Shown piece by piece: positions 1 through 9,835 of a stretch of DNA of 64,000 nt. This stretch comes from Cylicocyclus nassatus (lineage: Eukaryota > Nematoda > Chromadorea > Rhabditida > Strongylidae). The notes under the pieces are model-generated. The model ran no database searches. It was not told where the DNA came from and was given only the letters and a program-made list of their open reading frames with translations. Positions within the stretch are counted from its first letter, which is position 1, and each line of letters opens with the position of its first letter. Both the position numbers and the translations under genes were made by a program. Where the stretch lies: NCBI GenBank assembly GCA_958299035.1, contig CATQJL010000316.1:89736443-89800442 (forward strand). The letters run 5' to 3'.

Positions 1-12
1 TCACAAGGGATG

Positions 13-178
13 CCCATAAACGGCCGCGGAACTGGTGGGGAAAATGAGGCGCGCCCCAGTGCCAATCGATTGGAGCACGTTATTCTTCGTGGACTTAGTC
101 ACTGCTCGCAAACCGCTGCTGTATCAGTCTTCATAATTGATCTTCCACACTGTGTTATAGGGTCATAAGTATTGGCTT
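13..178 (+). repeat. Left terminal inverted repeat of the 5.1 kb unit
   Basis: It matches the reverse complement of ~4945-5105 with few mismatches, including AACGGCCGCGGAACTGGTGG and GATCTTCCACACTGTGTTAT. The match ends near the TATTG at ~176. Confidence 0.75.
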
Positions 179-436
179 GTTGTAGAGAACTGTTCACCTC
201 CATGTTTCGCTTTCACGTATGGGGACATACCTTGATTAGAAGATTGTACGCGCTGAACTCTGTATGTTCCAAGCTTTGCTACTTTAGGTCGAAGGCCAGC
301 GTAGAGTCTTTTCACACCCACATCGGGCGCATCCTCAGACAATGGATCGGACCCCTCCGCTGGGGAAATGGCAGGGTCGCGGCGTTTCCCCAGCGGTGGG
401 TCACCCATTCGTCCGGCGGAGCCCTCCCATTTCTCC

Positions 437-592
437 GGCGGAGACCTCCCATTTCTGCTCCGGATACCCCCCATTTTCTGCTCCGGATACCCCCCATTTT
501 CTGCTCCGGATACCCCCCATTTTCTGCTCCGGATACCTCCCATTTTCTGCTCCGGAGCCCCCCGATTTTGTGCGCCGGAGCCCCCCGATCGC
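437..592 (+). repeat. 23-bp CCGGA minisatellite, block 1
   Basis: About six direct units of 23 bp based on CTCCGGATACCCCCCATTTT, with variants at the edges carrying CTCCGGCGGAGACC. The same unit, in the same orientation, recurs at ~3505-3660. The long open frames across it are by-products of the period and are not genes. Confidence 0.85.
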
Positions 593-618
593 GGCATACT
601 GTAATTAGCCCTAATTAA

Positions 619-973
619 AGGCAGCTTCCAGGCAGATCTGGACCTATGGGGCTTTTACATGGAAAGTACTTTTGGGGCCCTAACTAAGGCACTGCCGAAG
701 CAGCAGCTCAGGTAGTGCTCCAATGGCTGAGATATTCCCCTCGAAACAGACCCCCGCGAACGTACTCGCATGGATTCATGGCAGTTTCGCGCCAGGATCC
801 ACTCTTTGCGCCATGAATCCATGCGAAACACGGTCGCGGGGTCCGGTTTCGAGCAGAATATCTCAGGCGTTAGAGCACTACTTGAGCTGCCGGTTGGGTA
901 GTGGCTTAGTTAGGGCCCCAAAATACTTTCCATGTAAAATCCCCATAGGTCCAGACTTGCCTGGACGCTGCCT
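619..973. mobile_element. TTAA-flanked palindromic MITE, copy 1 (piggyBac-like)
   Basis: The 355-bp element is flanked by TTAA at 615-618 and 974-977. Both ends begin AGGCAG and stay inverted-repeated for more than 100 bp (for example CCAGGCA, then TCTGGACCTATGGGG). The arms also share a central ATGGATTCATGGC / GCCATGAATCCAT pair. A second copy lies at 37,952-38,351 and a relative at 7,042-7,417. A TTAA duplication is diagnostic of the piggyBac superfamily; the assignment rests on that alone because no transposase is present. Confidence 0.85.
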
Positions 974-1402
974 TTAAGCTCCAAACCCCAATTTTGTCTC
1001 TAAACCCCACCCAAATAAGCCGAATAGGACCCCCTCCCCCCCGGGTAGGAGTTTAGCGCGACCCTCACCCCGTACTCTACCCCCTCCCTCTCACCCCTAG
1101 CGTTTGTGGATAGAAGATAGAAGAAAGAACGAAGAGATAAGACATTTATTTCAAATTTATCAAACTTTCGAAAAATCTATCTATCTATCTCCAGCATACG
1201 TACAACAGTTAATTCATATTACAAAAACCATACTAGGAGTGATAAGAATATTCAAAGAAAAACTAATTTCCTAGTTGCAAAAAGAACCTTGTAACACCAC
1301 AGTATAAGCATATGGTTTTAACATGGTAAGAAAATGACAAAAAGATCAAAAAAGCATTCTGTGCAACATGAAACAAAACAGCGAGGAACGCCATAAACTC
1401 AC

Positions 1403-2153
1403 ATTTGCAAAGCAGGGATATATTGTCCAAGTGCGATATATACATGAGCTATATTCATCCAAACATCTTCGAATTCCGAGGTCCAAGGCCATACTGGGGC
1501 AAAACGAAAGTAGGATGATTCAACGTAGTTGCTTGATAATAGTACTAGGACACGATGATGACATGGATTGAAATTCTTGCATATGCAACTTACCTTGAAC
1601 GCCTTTTCATAGTCTCTGTTGAAATGGAAAAACCGCGCAAGAATGTAACAAGCTTCGGCCTTGATTTCGTCACTTTCCGTCATACTCATTGCATGCCACG
1701 CTAACCGTTCAACCTTGTTCATTTCCTGAAAAAGTGATGCCTTCAGATAAAGCGATAAACACCTCGATGTAACAGCTTGGACAAATTTAATAGGTCCCTT
1801 TTATAGATAATTCGTAATTAATTCAAAGAATTTCTGCACTGACTCCTTTGAAGAAGAAGTGGTTGGCAAGATGGACCAAGACAACCGGATTCTCCGGCTC
1901 CAGACTATACGCTTGGCCTAGACAAGCCACTGCACTTTGGGCTCCCTCGACAGTATGCGTATTGTAATCCAAAATGGCAAGTGCTGAGAGAGCACAAACA
2001 TTGTCATTTTGCAATTCCAACGCTTGTTCAAAAGCGATTCTGCAAATTGTAATTGAAAGTCACATAAACAGTAAAGAAGAAGCTATGTGACTCAAACATT
2101 TCACATTTACATGCTTACCTAGCCTTATCAGTCCCTAATCTCGCTAAGCAATA
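1403..2153 (-). pseudogene. ctr-9: Rearranged fragment of CTR9 (PAF1 complex TPR subunit)
   Basis: CTR9 is the TPR scaffold of the nuclear PAF1 complex, which assists RNA polymerase II elongation and histone marking. Minus-strand exons are 2153-2119 (YCLARLGTDKAR), 2039-1844 (FEQALEL ... NHFFFKG), 1725-1594 (MNKVERLAWHAM ... YEKAFK) and ~1495-1403 (SEFEDVWMNIAHVY ... ALQM). The first three join in phase through good splice sites (GTAAGC, GTCAGT, GTAAGT donors). They follow the CTR9 TPR order closely, including the typical NHFFFK. In CTR9 roughly 300 residues separate the YEKAFK region from the DVW-N-AH region; here they are only ~100 bp apart, and joining them at the visible acceptor shifts the frame to a stop. 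No exon follows the last donor. I read this as a captured fragment with an internal deletion, unlikely to encode CTR9. Confidence 0.85.
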
Positions 2154-2366
2154 CTGGAAGCAATGTGATGTGACTAAGCAACAGTAACAGTCACAATGCT
2201 TCAGTAACAGTCACAAAACTTCAACATCGTTTGGAGTTGCCTCCAAGACTTTTGTCAACATATCTCTTGCCTTGTCCTATCTTTCAAGCCAGAAACGATA
2301 TAGTGAGGATCTGCAACGTCTGATGAAAAGTCGATCGACTTGGTAAGCATACGTACGAGAGAGATA

Positions 2367-3101
2367 GTGTGGACCCCGGCCAGCTTCAGGTACTAGCGCG
2401 GCGCACACGCAACGCGCGCCCGACTTGAACGCTTCTCATTTCACTTACGAACAAAAAAGCATTATAACCGAAAACAGGAGTGAAATGAGATGTGGAGGCC
2501 TCTAATCCGAACACGAGAAAAGCCAAGGCAATAGGAGAACCTTCACAACTTCTACTACTAGCGCTCAGATTCCAGTCAATCTCATAAATAACTGGAATCT
2601 TCTATTATCCATCGCTAGTAGTGTATGACACTACCAGCGATGGATGATAGAAGTAACAGGAAAAGTCGAAGAACAATTCTGAAAAGTCTTCCTTCTGTTC
2701 ATAAAAAAACCCAGAAAGTTTGAGCTCAAGAGCACGATTGCAAAGCTCTGATGGTGTAACAAAAGGCTAGAAGCATCTACACTCCACAAAATCAACTGCA
2801 TATACACTTATTCTGAACATTTGGAGAGATGTCTCTGAACTACACCGAAATCTTCACTATTGAGAAAAAAACAAGATTTTCGAAACAAATGCTTGCAAGA
2901 CTGTCAAGACTCGTAAAAATCCATCACCAGCAGTTGACGTGTGTCGTTTACATCTAAAGTAGAGATTACAGAAGAGAACAAACACACTTGAAAGAGGAAA
3001 TTGAAAGAAATCCCTTCAGAGCCGAAACGAAAAGCGCACTGAAGGCATGCGCTGCGGGCGCGCCGCGGAGGTACCTATGGGAACCTGGCCGGGGTCCACA
3101 C
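2367..3101. mobile_element. TA-flanked MITE with GTGTGGACCCCGGCCAG ends
   Basis: A 735-bp element with perfect 17-bp terminal inverted repeats GTGTGGACCCCGGCCAG. It is flanked by TA at 2365-2366 and 3102-3103, as in Tc1/mariner-type insertions. Similarity of the arms continues weakly into GC-rich subterminal sequence. A central hairpin (2598-2653) pairs CTATTATCCATCGCTAGTAG with a nearly exact reverse complement. It has no coding capacity. It lies directly 5' of the CTR9 fragment. Confidence 0.8.
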
Positions 3102-3504
3102 TATAGCAATAAACGGATTATTTAGACGATACTTTCATCACAACAACACTAGATAGTTGCGCAACTAACCTCATTGTTTCGAAAATCCAGAATTAATCAC
3201 AAAAACCACTCCATCAATAGTCTACGATGTCTCAGCAAGTCGGAAAGAGCCAAACACTGAAGGTGATTGAGTGCAACCGCACGAAAATTTCAAACATAAA
3301 CCTGAAAACGAGGAACTTACAGCAACATAAACGCCAACGCGACGAAGAGCAACGCGGAAAAGGAAAAAACGGTAAAGAAACGCGCAAAAACAACAGAATC
3401 AAATAAACGGCGACTAAAATATGGACAAAGAGCGTAAACAGAGGACTCATCACCGTGGAGTTAGACGTTTGCTTGCTACGCGCCAAATCGATACGCAGCC
3501 TGCT

Positions 3505-3660
3505 CCGGATACCTCCCATTTCTCCGGCGGATACCTCCCATCTTCTGCTCCGGATACCCCCCATTTTCTGCTCCGGATACCTCCCATTTTCTGCTCCGGA
3601 TACCTCCCATTTCTGCTCCGGAGGCCTCCCATTTCTGCTCCGGACCCCTCCCATTTTCTC
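3505..3660 (+). repeat. 23-bp CCGGA minisatellite, block 2
   Basis: Direct repeats of 22-23 bp built on CTCCGGATACCTCCCATTTT, the same unit and orientation as block 1 at 437-592. The stretch just after it continues the CCGGCGCGA theme into a palindrome. Confidence 0.85.
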
Positions 3661-3674
3661 CGGCGCGACTCCGC

Positions 3675-3730
3675 CAGATTTGCCAGGCTCGCGCCGGACA
3701 AATTTGTCCGGCGCGAGCCTGGCAAATCTG
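3675..3730. repeat. Perfect 56-bp palindrome
   Basis: The left half begins CAGATTTGCCAGGCTCGCGC and ends GGACAAA. The right half is its exact reverse complement with no spacer. It is GC-rich and able to extrude as a cruciform. It sits next to minisatellite block 2. Confidence 0.9.
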
Positions 3731-4249
3731 CCAGGGTCGCGCCGGAGAAATGGCGGACCTTTGCAGCAGGGCCGGAGAAGCCTCCCATTTGCCTGGCAGT
3801 GATGTCACGCGAGGGACCGCCCATTTGCCCCGCTCTCATTGGTCAATTGGGTCCGGCGCGAGTCTGGCAGTTTCGGCTTGCCCAGCGGAGGGGTCCGATC
3901 CATTGTCTGAGTCCGCGACAACATTGTCAACTCTCACGTGCTTACGTGCATCTATCGGCCAAAACCTCTCGAATACAAACATGACGTGGATGAAACTCTT
4001 TTTAATAAAGTTGTTCGGTCGAGGATATCATCGTACAATGTGGAGGGTTCGAAACTGAACATGGTTAGCCTATCATCCTACGCTCACCCTCAGTAATTTT
4101 TATCAACATTTCACCGGGTTTTTTGGCCATGAGAAGGTCGAAGTCGAGTCTGCACGTATCCCATTTTACTCGGTTAGGGCCTTACAATGTTTTTGTGCAG
4201 TAGTTACTTTATCACTAACAAAGTGTCAGCCCATTCATACTGATTTTAC

Positions 4250-4530
4250 ATGGATCGGGCAAAGTATGAATCTACAAACGCGTATGTTGAGGATGAATAT
4301 CATTCATTCGCTGACCAAGAGACACGAGCACGCTTCGGGTACGTATGGTTAACAAGTTCATGAGTGTGTTTTGAAGCATTTTGGAAAATCACTACTAGAC
4401 TTGAAAGATCATGTTCGGACTCACATTATTTGACAAGCTCGCATATTCCTTCAAGAAAACTAACGAAAACGCGTCAGAACCCACTCATGAACTTGCTAAG
4501 CAAACTTATGCAAAGCGTGCCCGTGTCTAA
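4250..4530 (+). other. Possible two-exon coding fragment, unrecognised
   Basis: An ATG at 4250 opens a frame reading MDRAKYESTNAYVEDEYHSF and continuing QETRARF. Candidate donors are at 4339 (GTACGT) and 4343 (GTATGG). An acceptor-like GAAAG ends at 4407. With the second donor the frame continues IMFGLTLFDKLAYSFKK ... AKRARV and stops at 4528-4530 (71 residues). With the first donor another frame stays open to 4561. Both readings are phase-consistent, so the model is ambiguous. I do not recognise the protein. It lies inside the 5.1 kb inverted-repeat unit, so it may be another captured gene piece. Confidence 0.25.
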
Positions 4531-4944
4531 TAGTCAGAGAATGGATGGTACCTTCTCTTAGATTCGAATTTTGTGATGTGGGAAATGTACAAACAATGTT
4601 GGCGAAAACACTACAGCTTTGATACGGATCGGTAAATAAGAAGCAGACGGGTAAAACTCACAAAGCATGGCAATAAGTAAATGTCCTAATTCAGATGGCA
4701 CCGAACGCGCTAACATGGACAAAACTGGAAAGCAAGTGCCCACAGTCACTAGAACCCTACATTGAAGCATCGCCTGGATGGTCGCTTGGAGATTGCTAAT
4801 CATGTTGTAGTGATGTTTTGACGATGACTATGCATTTGTCCTTTGAAAGGACAAGGTGGTGATCCCCAGTGCGGCGACTGTTCTTCGCGTGAGCTGCATA
4901 CTTTGCGTAGATCATGCAAAAAGCAACAACAAGAAGTGCTTGCA

Positions 4945-5105
4945 GTCTCAATATTTATGACTCTATAACACAGTGTGGAAGATCAATCATGAAGACTGTT
5001 ATACCAGCAATTAGCGAGCAGTAAGTCCGCGAAGGATAACGTGCTCCAATCGATTGGCACTGGGGCGCGCCTCATTTTCCCCACCAGTTCCGCGGCCGTT
5101 TATGG
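4945..5105 (-). repeat. Right terminal inverted repeat of the 5.1 kb unit
   Basis: Reverse-complement partner of 13-178. Sequence beyond 5105 has no counterpart at the left edge, which fixes the outer boundary. Confidence 0.75.
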
Positions 5106-5282
5106 GCGTTCTTCTACAAGTCGTGCTCTTGCGGAATTCAGCCGCACCGCGCGTGGTCCGCAGCGTTCGAGCGGTCCGTGCGGTCAACGAACCGACGATA
5201 CGCACGCATAGTTGATGACACCACATCATTTTCGAAACATGAGCCACGAGTTAACCAGTACAATAGAGTGCAGTTAGGACAC

Positions 5283-6495
5283 CACCTTGATGCTATATCA
5301 GATACTTTTATTGTGGGTGGTGTCAAGCAACACTATGCTGGTGCGCACAGAGTACTTGTCATGAAGTTGATCATCACCACTTTGCCTTCAGTTCTTGAGC
5401 TGAGCAGACCGTCTTGTTGTTGAGCCCAGATCCTTGTTGTGTATGGTGTCAAGCAACACTTGCTGGTGCGCACAAGCTTCAGTGCTTGCACTGAAGTTAA
5501 CGAATACCGCTTTGCTCCTGCAGCAGTCGTGAAGTTGAGCAGCACCATCTTGTTGTAGATGGTGTCAAGCAATCATGAAGTTGATCAACACCACTTTGAA
5601 TTTCGCAGCAGTTGCGGAGTTGAGCAGCACCTCTTGTTGTGGATGGTGTCCAGCAACACTAAGCTGGCAAACTTCAGTACTTGCCATGAAGGTGATCAAC
5701 GCCACTCTGCCTTTCCCAGCAGCCATGGAGTTGGGCAGCACCTAAATTGATCGACGCCACTCTGCCTTTGGCGGCAGTCATGGAGTTGAACAGCACCATC
5801 TTGTTGTGAATGGTGTCAAGCAGCCTTGAAATTGATCAACACTACTTTGACTTTCGCAGCAGTTGCGGAGTTGAGCAGCACCTCTTGTTGTAGATGGTGT
5901 CCAGCAACACTAAGCTGGCAAACTTCAGTACTTGCCATGAAGGTGATCAACGCCACTCTGCCTTTCCCAACAGCCATGGAGTTGGGCAGCACCTAAATTG
6001 ATCGACGCCACTCTGCCTTTGGCGGCAGTCATGGAGTTGAACAGCACCATCTTGTTGTGAATGGTGTCAAGTAGCCTTGAAATTGATCAACACTACTTTG
6101 ACTTTCGCAGCAGTTGCGGAGTTGAGCAGCACCTCTTGTTGTGGATGGTGTCAAGCAACACTAAGCTGGTGCACAGACTTCAGTACTTGCCATGAAGATG
6201 ATCAACGCCACTCTGCCTTTCGCAGCTGTCATGGAGTTGGGCAGCACCTAAATTGATCAACGCCACTCTGCCTTTGGCGGCAGTCATGGAGTTGAACACA
6301 CCATCTTGTTGAGAATGGTGTCAAGCAGCATTGAAATTGATCAACACCACTTTGACTTTCGCAGCAGTTGCGGAGTTGAGCAGCACCTCTTGTTATGGAT
6401 GGTGTCAAGCAACATTATGCTGGTGCGCACAAGCTTCAGTACTTGCATTGAGGTTAACGAATACCGCTTTGCTCCTGCAGCAGTCGTGAAGTTAA
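5283..6495 (+). repeat. Satellite array, left part (~251-bp higher-order unit)
   Basis: Imperfect repeats of shorter blocks such as GATGGTGTCAAGCAACACTA, TTGATCAACACCACTTTG and GGAGTTGAGCAGCACC. The landmark CGCAGCAGTTGCGG recurs at about 5604, 5855, 6106 and 6360, giving a higher-order period of ~251 bp over four copies. Long open frames (MVSSN..., VEQHLLLW...) repeat with it and have no gene-like start or splice structure. The array continues at 7418-7960 beyond two inserted MITEs. Confidence 0.85.
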
Positions 6496-7037
6496 CACGT
6501 TTCGGACCGCGAAATCGCGCGCGGCGAAAAAGAGGGTACTTTCAACCGTTAGCCAAGAAAAGGACCTTAATTCGTATACTGTATGCTACATCTGTAATCA
6601 GAATGTCAGATAAGATTCATACCCAAAGTTCTGAGTGAATTCGAAGTGTTTGAATTTTGTCGCCTGAGAAGGACTTCTGTGCTTTCCTGAAAGATAGGAA
6701 CAAGAACTCAGTTCCTAATTGTATCCAAAAGTATCTATGTTGTACACGGTACACATCATTATTGGAATTACGGTTTTTCTCTTTGAATTCGAAGCAAAGA
6801 AAAGTTGCGACGTCGCACGCGTCGTTCGCGTTGCCGCACTTCGTTGCAACTGTTGTTCGAATTGTCTTCAGATCTTCTAAACAAATATCGGCGGCACAGC
6901 CTTACAGAGTTATTTGAAAAGGAGGGGGTTAGGCCTTTGACTTGATAACCTTGGACAAGAAGAAAACCTCCTGCAAATATTAAAAAGACCCTTGAAGGGC
7001 GCGTGCTGCACCATGTGCAGCACCGGTCCGAAACGTG
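6496..7037. mobile_element. piggyBac-like MITE with CACGTTTCGGACCG ends
   Basis: A 542-bp element with perfect 14-bp terminal inverted repeats CACGTTTCGGACCG and exact TTAA duplications at 6492-6495 and 7038-7041. The interior is AT-rich with no transposase. It is inserted at the left TTAA of the neighbouring palindromic MITE, so the middle TTAA is shared by both elements. Confidence 0.85.
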
Positions 7038-7041
7038 TTAA

Positions 7042-7417
7042 AGGCATTGTCTAGGTCAGTTGGGGGTGGTCGGGTTTTGACGCAGGGAGGAGCACAGATC
7101 CCGCCTGATGCAACAGTTCAAGTCCGATGGAAAACAGTGGATTGTGAAGCGAAAAGATCGCTTTGGAGAAAAGGGACGGTCCGCCAATCCCGCCCCTTGA
7201 CAAATTTTGACGTGGTTATGTGCACTACTTCTACAACATTCGCCACGTCAAAACTTGTCAGGGGGGCGGGATTGGCGGACCGCCTCTTTTTCGAAGAGAT
7301 TTTCTCGCTTCAGAATCAACCTTTTTCAATCGGATTTGGACTGTTGCATTAGTAAGGAGCCCTGCTCCCGCACTGCGTCAAAATCCCACTACCCCTCAGT
7401 TGACCTGGACAATGCCT
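7042..7417. mobile_element. TTAA-type palindromic MITE, copy 3 (variant)
   Basis: A 376-bp near-palindrome. The ends read AGGCATTGTCTAGGTCAG and, in reverse complement, AGGCATTGTCCAGGTCAA. Further inside, GGCGGGATTGGCGGACCG pairs with CGGTCCGCCAATCCCGCC. The left flank is TTAA and the right flank is TTGA. The ends resemble those of the elements at 619-973 and 37,952-38,351. Confidence 0.8.
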
Positions 7418-7960
7418 TTGAGCAGCACTACCTTGATGTCGCCGTCAAGCCCCTTGATGCAGAATGTGTTAAGCAACCCTGTGTTAAGGCACAAGAACTT
7501 CGTACTTACCACAGCGAGACTGATCAACACTACTTTATTCCTGCTGCGTCATGGAGTTGAGCAGCACCATCTTGTTGTGGATGGTATCAAGCAACACTAT
7601 GTAAAAGTGCACCAACTTCAGTGTTTGCCACAAGAAAGTTGAGCAATTCCAATTTACAGCACCATCTTGATACTGCAGTCAAGACCCTTGTTGTGGATGG
7701 TGTCAAGCAACACTATGCTGGTGCTCACAAATTTCAGTTATTGCCATGAAGTTAATGAACATCGCTTTGTTCCTGCCACAGTCATGGCGATGAGCAGCAC
7801 CTAATATTGCAGTCAAGACTCTTGTTGTGGATGGTGTCAAGCAACACTATTTGATGTGTGAATGGTGTCAAGCAACACGCAGGAACTACAGTACTAGCCG
7901 CAGTAAAGTTGATCAACACCACTTTGTTTTTTTAGCGGAGAGGAGGATGTGCAGGTTCAT
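7418..7960 (+). repeat. Satellite array, right part
   Basis: Resumes the same repeat family as 5283-6495 (GATGGTATCAAGCAACACTA at ~7580, TGGATGGTGTCAAGCAACAC at ~7695 and ~7827), with more divergence and no clean higher-order period. Confidence 0.8.
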
Positions 7961-8247
7961 AGATGCAGTGGATCGGCATTTTGGCGAGATGGCAGACAAC
8001 TCAAAAGGTTTGTGATAGAGAATTTCTATGACTGTTCAATAGTGGAGGCGAGCGAGTGTGTAAGCCAACTAGCAGTGAGAACCTGCATCGCTTGAGAATT
8101 AGTACAAATATAAGAGCAAATACTTTGTAGTCGCCAAGAATTCTTATAAATTGATTTATCATCAAAAAGGAAGATGAGGTGAGGAGCATACGATCCGATG
8201 CTTACAAGGGAAGCCATTTCAGACTAAGTGGCGTCTCCACATGACTA

Positions 8248-9835
8248 CAGTGACCGCCAAAAAGTTGCGGACAAACCCCTCTCCCTTTTCATCGCTCTTT
8301 TTCAGAGGGAAAACAAGGATGAAATAATGTAATAATCGCATGAGGTGATAGAGCTGTTCAAGCTCTACAATATACACTTTAAGCTTTTTGAGAAACATGT
8401 ATTCTAAAAATTCTACGAATCTTTTTCTAAAAAAAAGTCCGAAAATGGCCGCGTCACAATGTCGCGGACAATAATTCTTCGAACGCAAAAATTTCCTTTT
8501 GAGTCCTATTTTGAAGCGGAAACAAGGTTATCCGGACGGGTAAGCATACTACTATACAGAACTCGTCAAGAACTACACACTGGTTATGGTTGCTTCCCCA
8601 AAAAACGCAAGCTTGAGTTTTATTTTACTTTTTTCAAAAAATAACTTCTAATTTCCTTTATCAAGCCAAATTTCTTCACACGGGAACCTGTTCAAGACAT
8701 CTCAACAAAACCGTGTGGATAAAATAGATGCTCTTTGCCATCCTCTATGCATCGGACATGTGCTGATGAGTTTCTTTGCTGAAAATGGCCCTTGGCAGTG
8801 CTTGCACATGACCCCACTTGCACCTCACCACTGACTTGTACCGCTTTGCAGGCTTGTAACTCGGCCAGCAGTCAACATTTGAGCCTGCAATTAGGCTCAT
8901 TCGAAAGAACGAACCTTCCTCTACACGATGATATGCAAACGAGTTGAGTTTGAGAAATTTCAGAGATTTGGCGGATGGGGTGAAAAAGTGCAGCCTTAGA
9001 GGTGATTGGAGTGAAAGCTCTTATGAACACCAGAACAGTCTTAAAGCTTCGAAATGGATCTGTTACAAGAAAACTGACAGTTTTGAATTTCCAGGATGAA
9101 ATTGGTAGCGAAAGGAGCTCTCTTCAACTTTAGCTGAAAAGTGCTTAGACTACAACTGAAGCTGCCCTCTACCACCCCATCCGCCAAATCTCTGAAAGTT
9201 TTCAAACTCAACTCATTTGCATACCATCGTGTATAAGTTTCGTTCTTTCGAAAGGTGCAGGTGGGGTCATGTGCAAGCACTGCCAAGGGCCATTTTCAGC
9301 AAAGAAACTCATCAGCACATGTCCGATGCATAGAGGATGGCAAAGAGCATCTATTTTACCCAGACGGCTTTGTTTTGTTGGGATGTCTTGAACAGGTTTC
9401 CGTGTGAAGAAATTTGGCTTGATAAAGGAATTTAGAAGTTATTTTTTGAAAAAAGTAAAATAAAACTCAAGCTTGCGTTTTTTGGGGAAGCAACCATAAC
9501 CAGAGTGTAGTTCTTGACGAGCTCTGTATAGTAGTATGCTTACCAGTCCGGATAACCTTGTTTTCGCCTCAAAATAGGACTCAAAAGAAAATTTTTGCGT
9601 TCGAAGAATTATTGTCCGCGACATTGTGACGCGGCCATTTTCGGACTTTTTTTAGAAAAAGATTCTTAAAATTTTTAGAATACATGTTTCTCAAAAAGCT
9701 TAAAGTGTATATTGTAGAGCTTGAACAGCTCTATCACCTCATGCAATTATTACATTATTTCATCCTTGTTTTCCCTATGAAAAAGAGCGATGAAAAAGGG
9801 AGAGGGGCTTGTCCGCAACTTTTTGGCGGTCACTG
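8248..9835. mobile_element. 1.6 kb Tc1-like foldback element
   Basis: The 1,588-bp element is flanked by TA at 8246-8247 and 9836-9837. The ends read CAGTGACCGCCAAAAAGTTG, resembling the Tc1-type start CAGTG...CCAAAAAG. The two arms (~8248-8990 and ~9175-9835) are highly similar inverted copies of roughly 650-740 bp. The left arm carries an extra ~80 bp near 8820-8900. The matching short open frames at 8459-8644 and 9439-9624 on opposite strands are simply the arms read twice. No transposase motif was seen. Confidence 0.85.

Larger units (their letters stand above)
13..5105. mobile_element. 5.1 kb composite unit bounded by long inverted repeats
   Basis: Positions ~13-178 and ~4945-5105 are near-identical inverted copies (about 165 bp, shared core TGGGGAAAATGAGGCGCGCC). 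Similarity stops abruptly at the outer edges (before 13 and after 5105), as expected for element ends. Between them lie a broken CTR9 fragment, a TTAA-flanked MITE, a TA-flanked MITE, two blocks of one minisatellite and a 56-bp palindrome. Only a few dozen bases around the Asp-Arg rich exon near 4.3 kb could be further captured coding sequence. No transposase is visible, so the unit would be non-autonomous. I see no clear target duplication, partly because the left flank is only 12 bases long. The alternative is two independent insertions of one small element in opposite orientation. Confidence 0.5.

Noticed and set aside
163..618. Open frames of up to 148 codons on both strands
   Set aside because: They are produced by the 23-bp minisatellite, whose units lack stops in several frames.
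3421..3984. 187-codon plus-strand frame and overlapping frames
   Set aside because: Runs through minisatellite block 2 and the 56-bp palindrome; repetitive composition, no domain.
5559..6638. Repeat-protein-like frames (VDQHHFEF..., VEQHLLLW...)
   Set aside because: Explained by the satellite array; no start, splice or domain evidence.
8459..9624. Two nearly identical ~61-residue frames on opposite strands
   Set aside because: They are the same sequence in the two arms of the foldback element.
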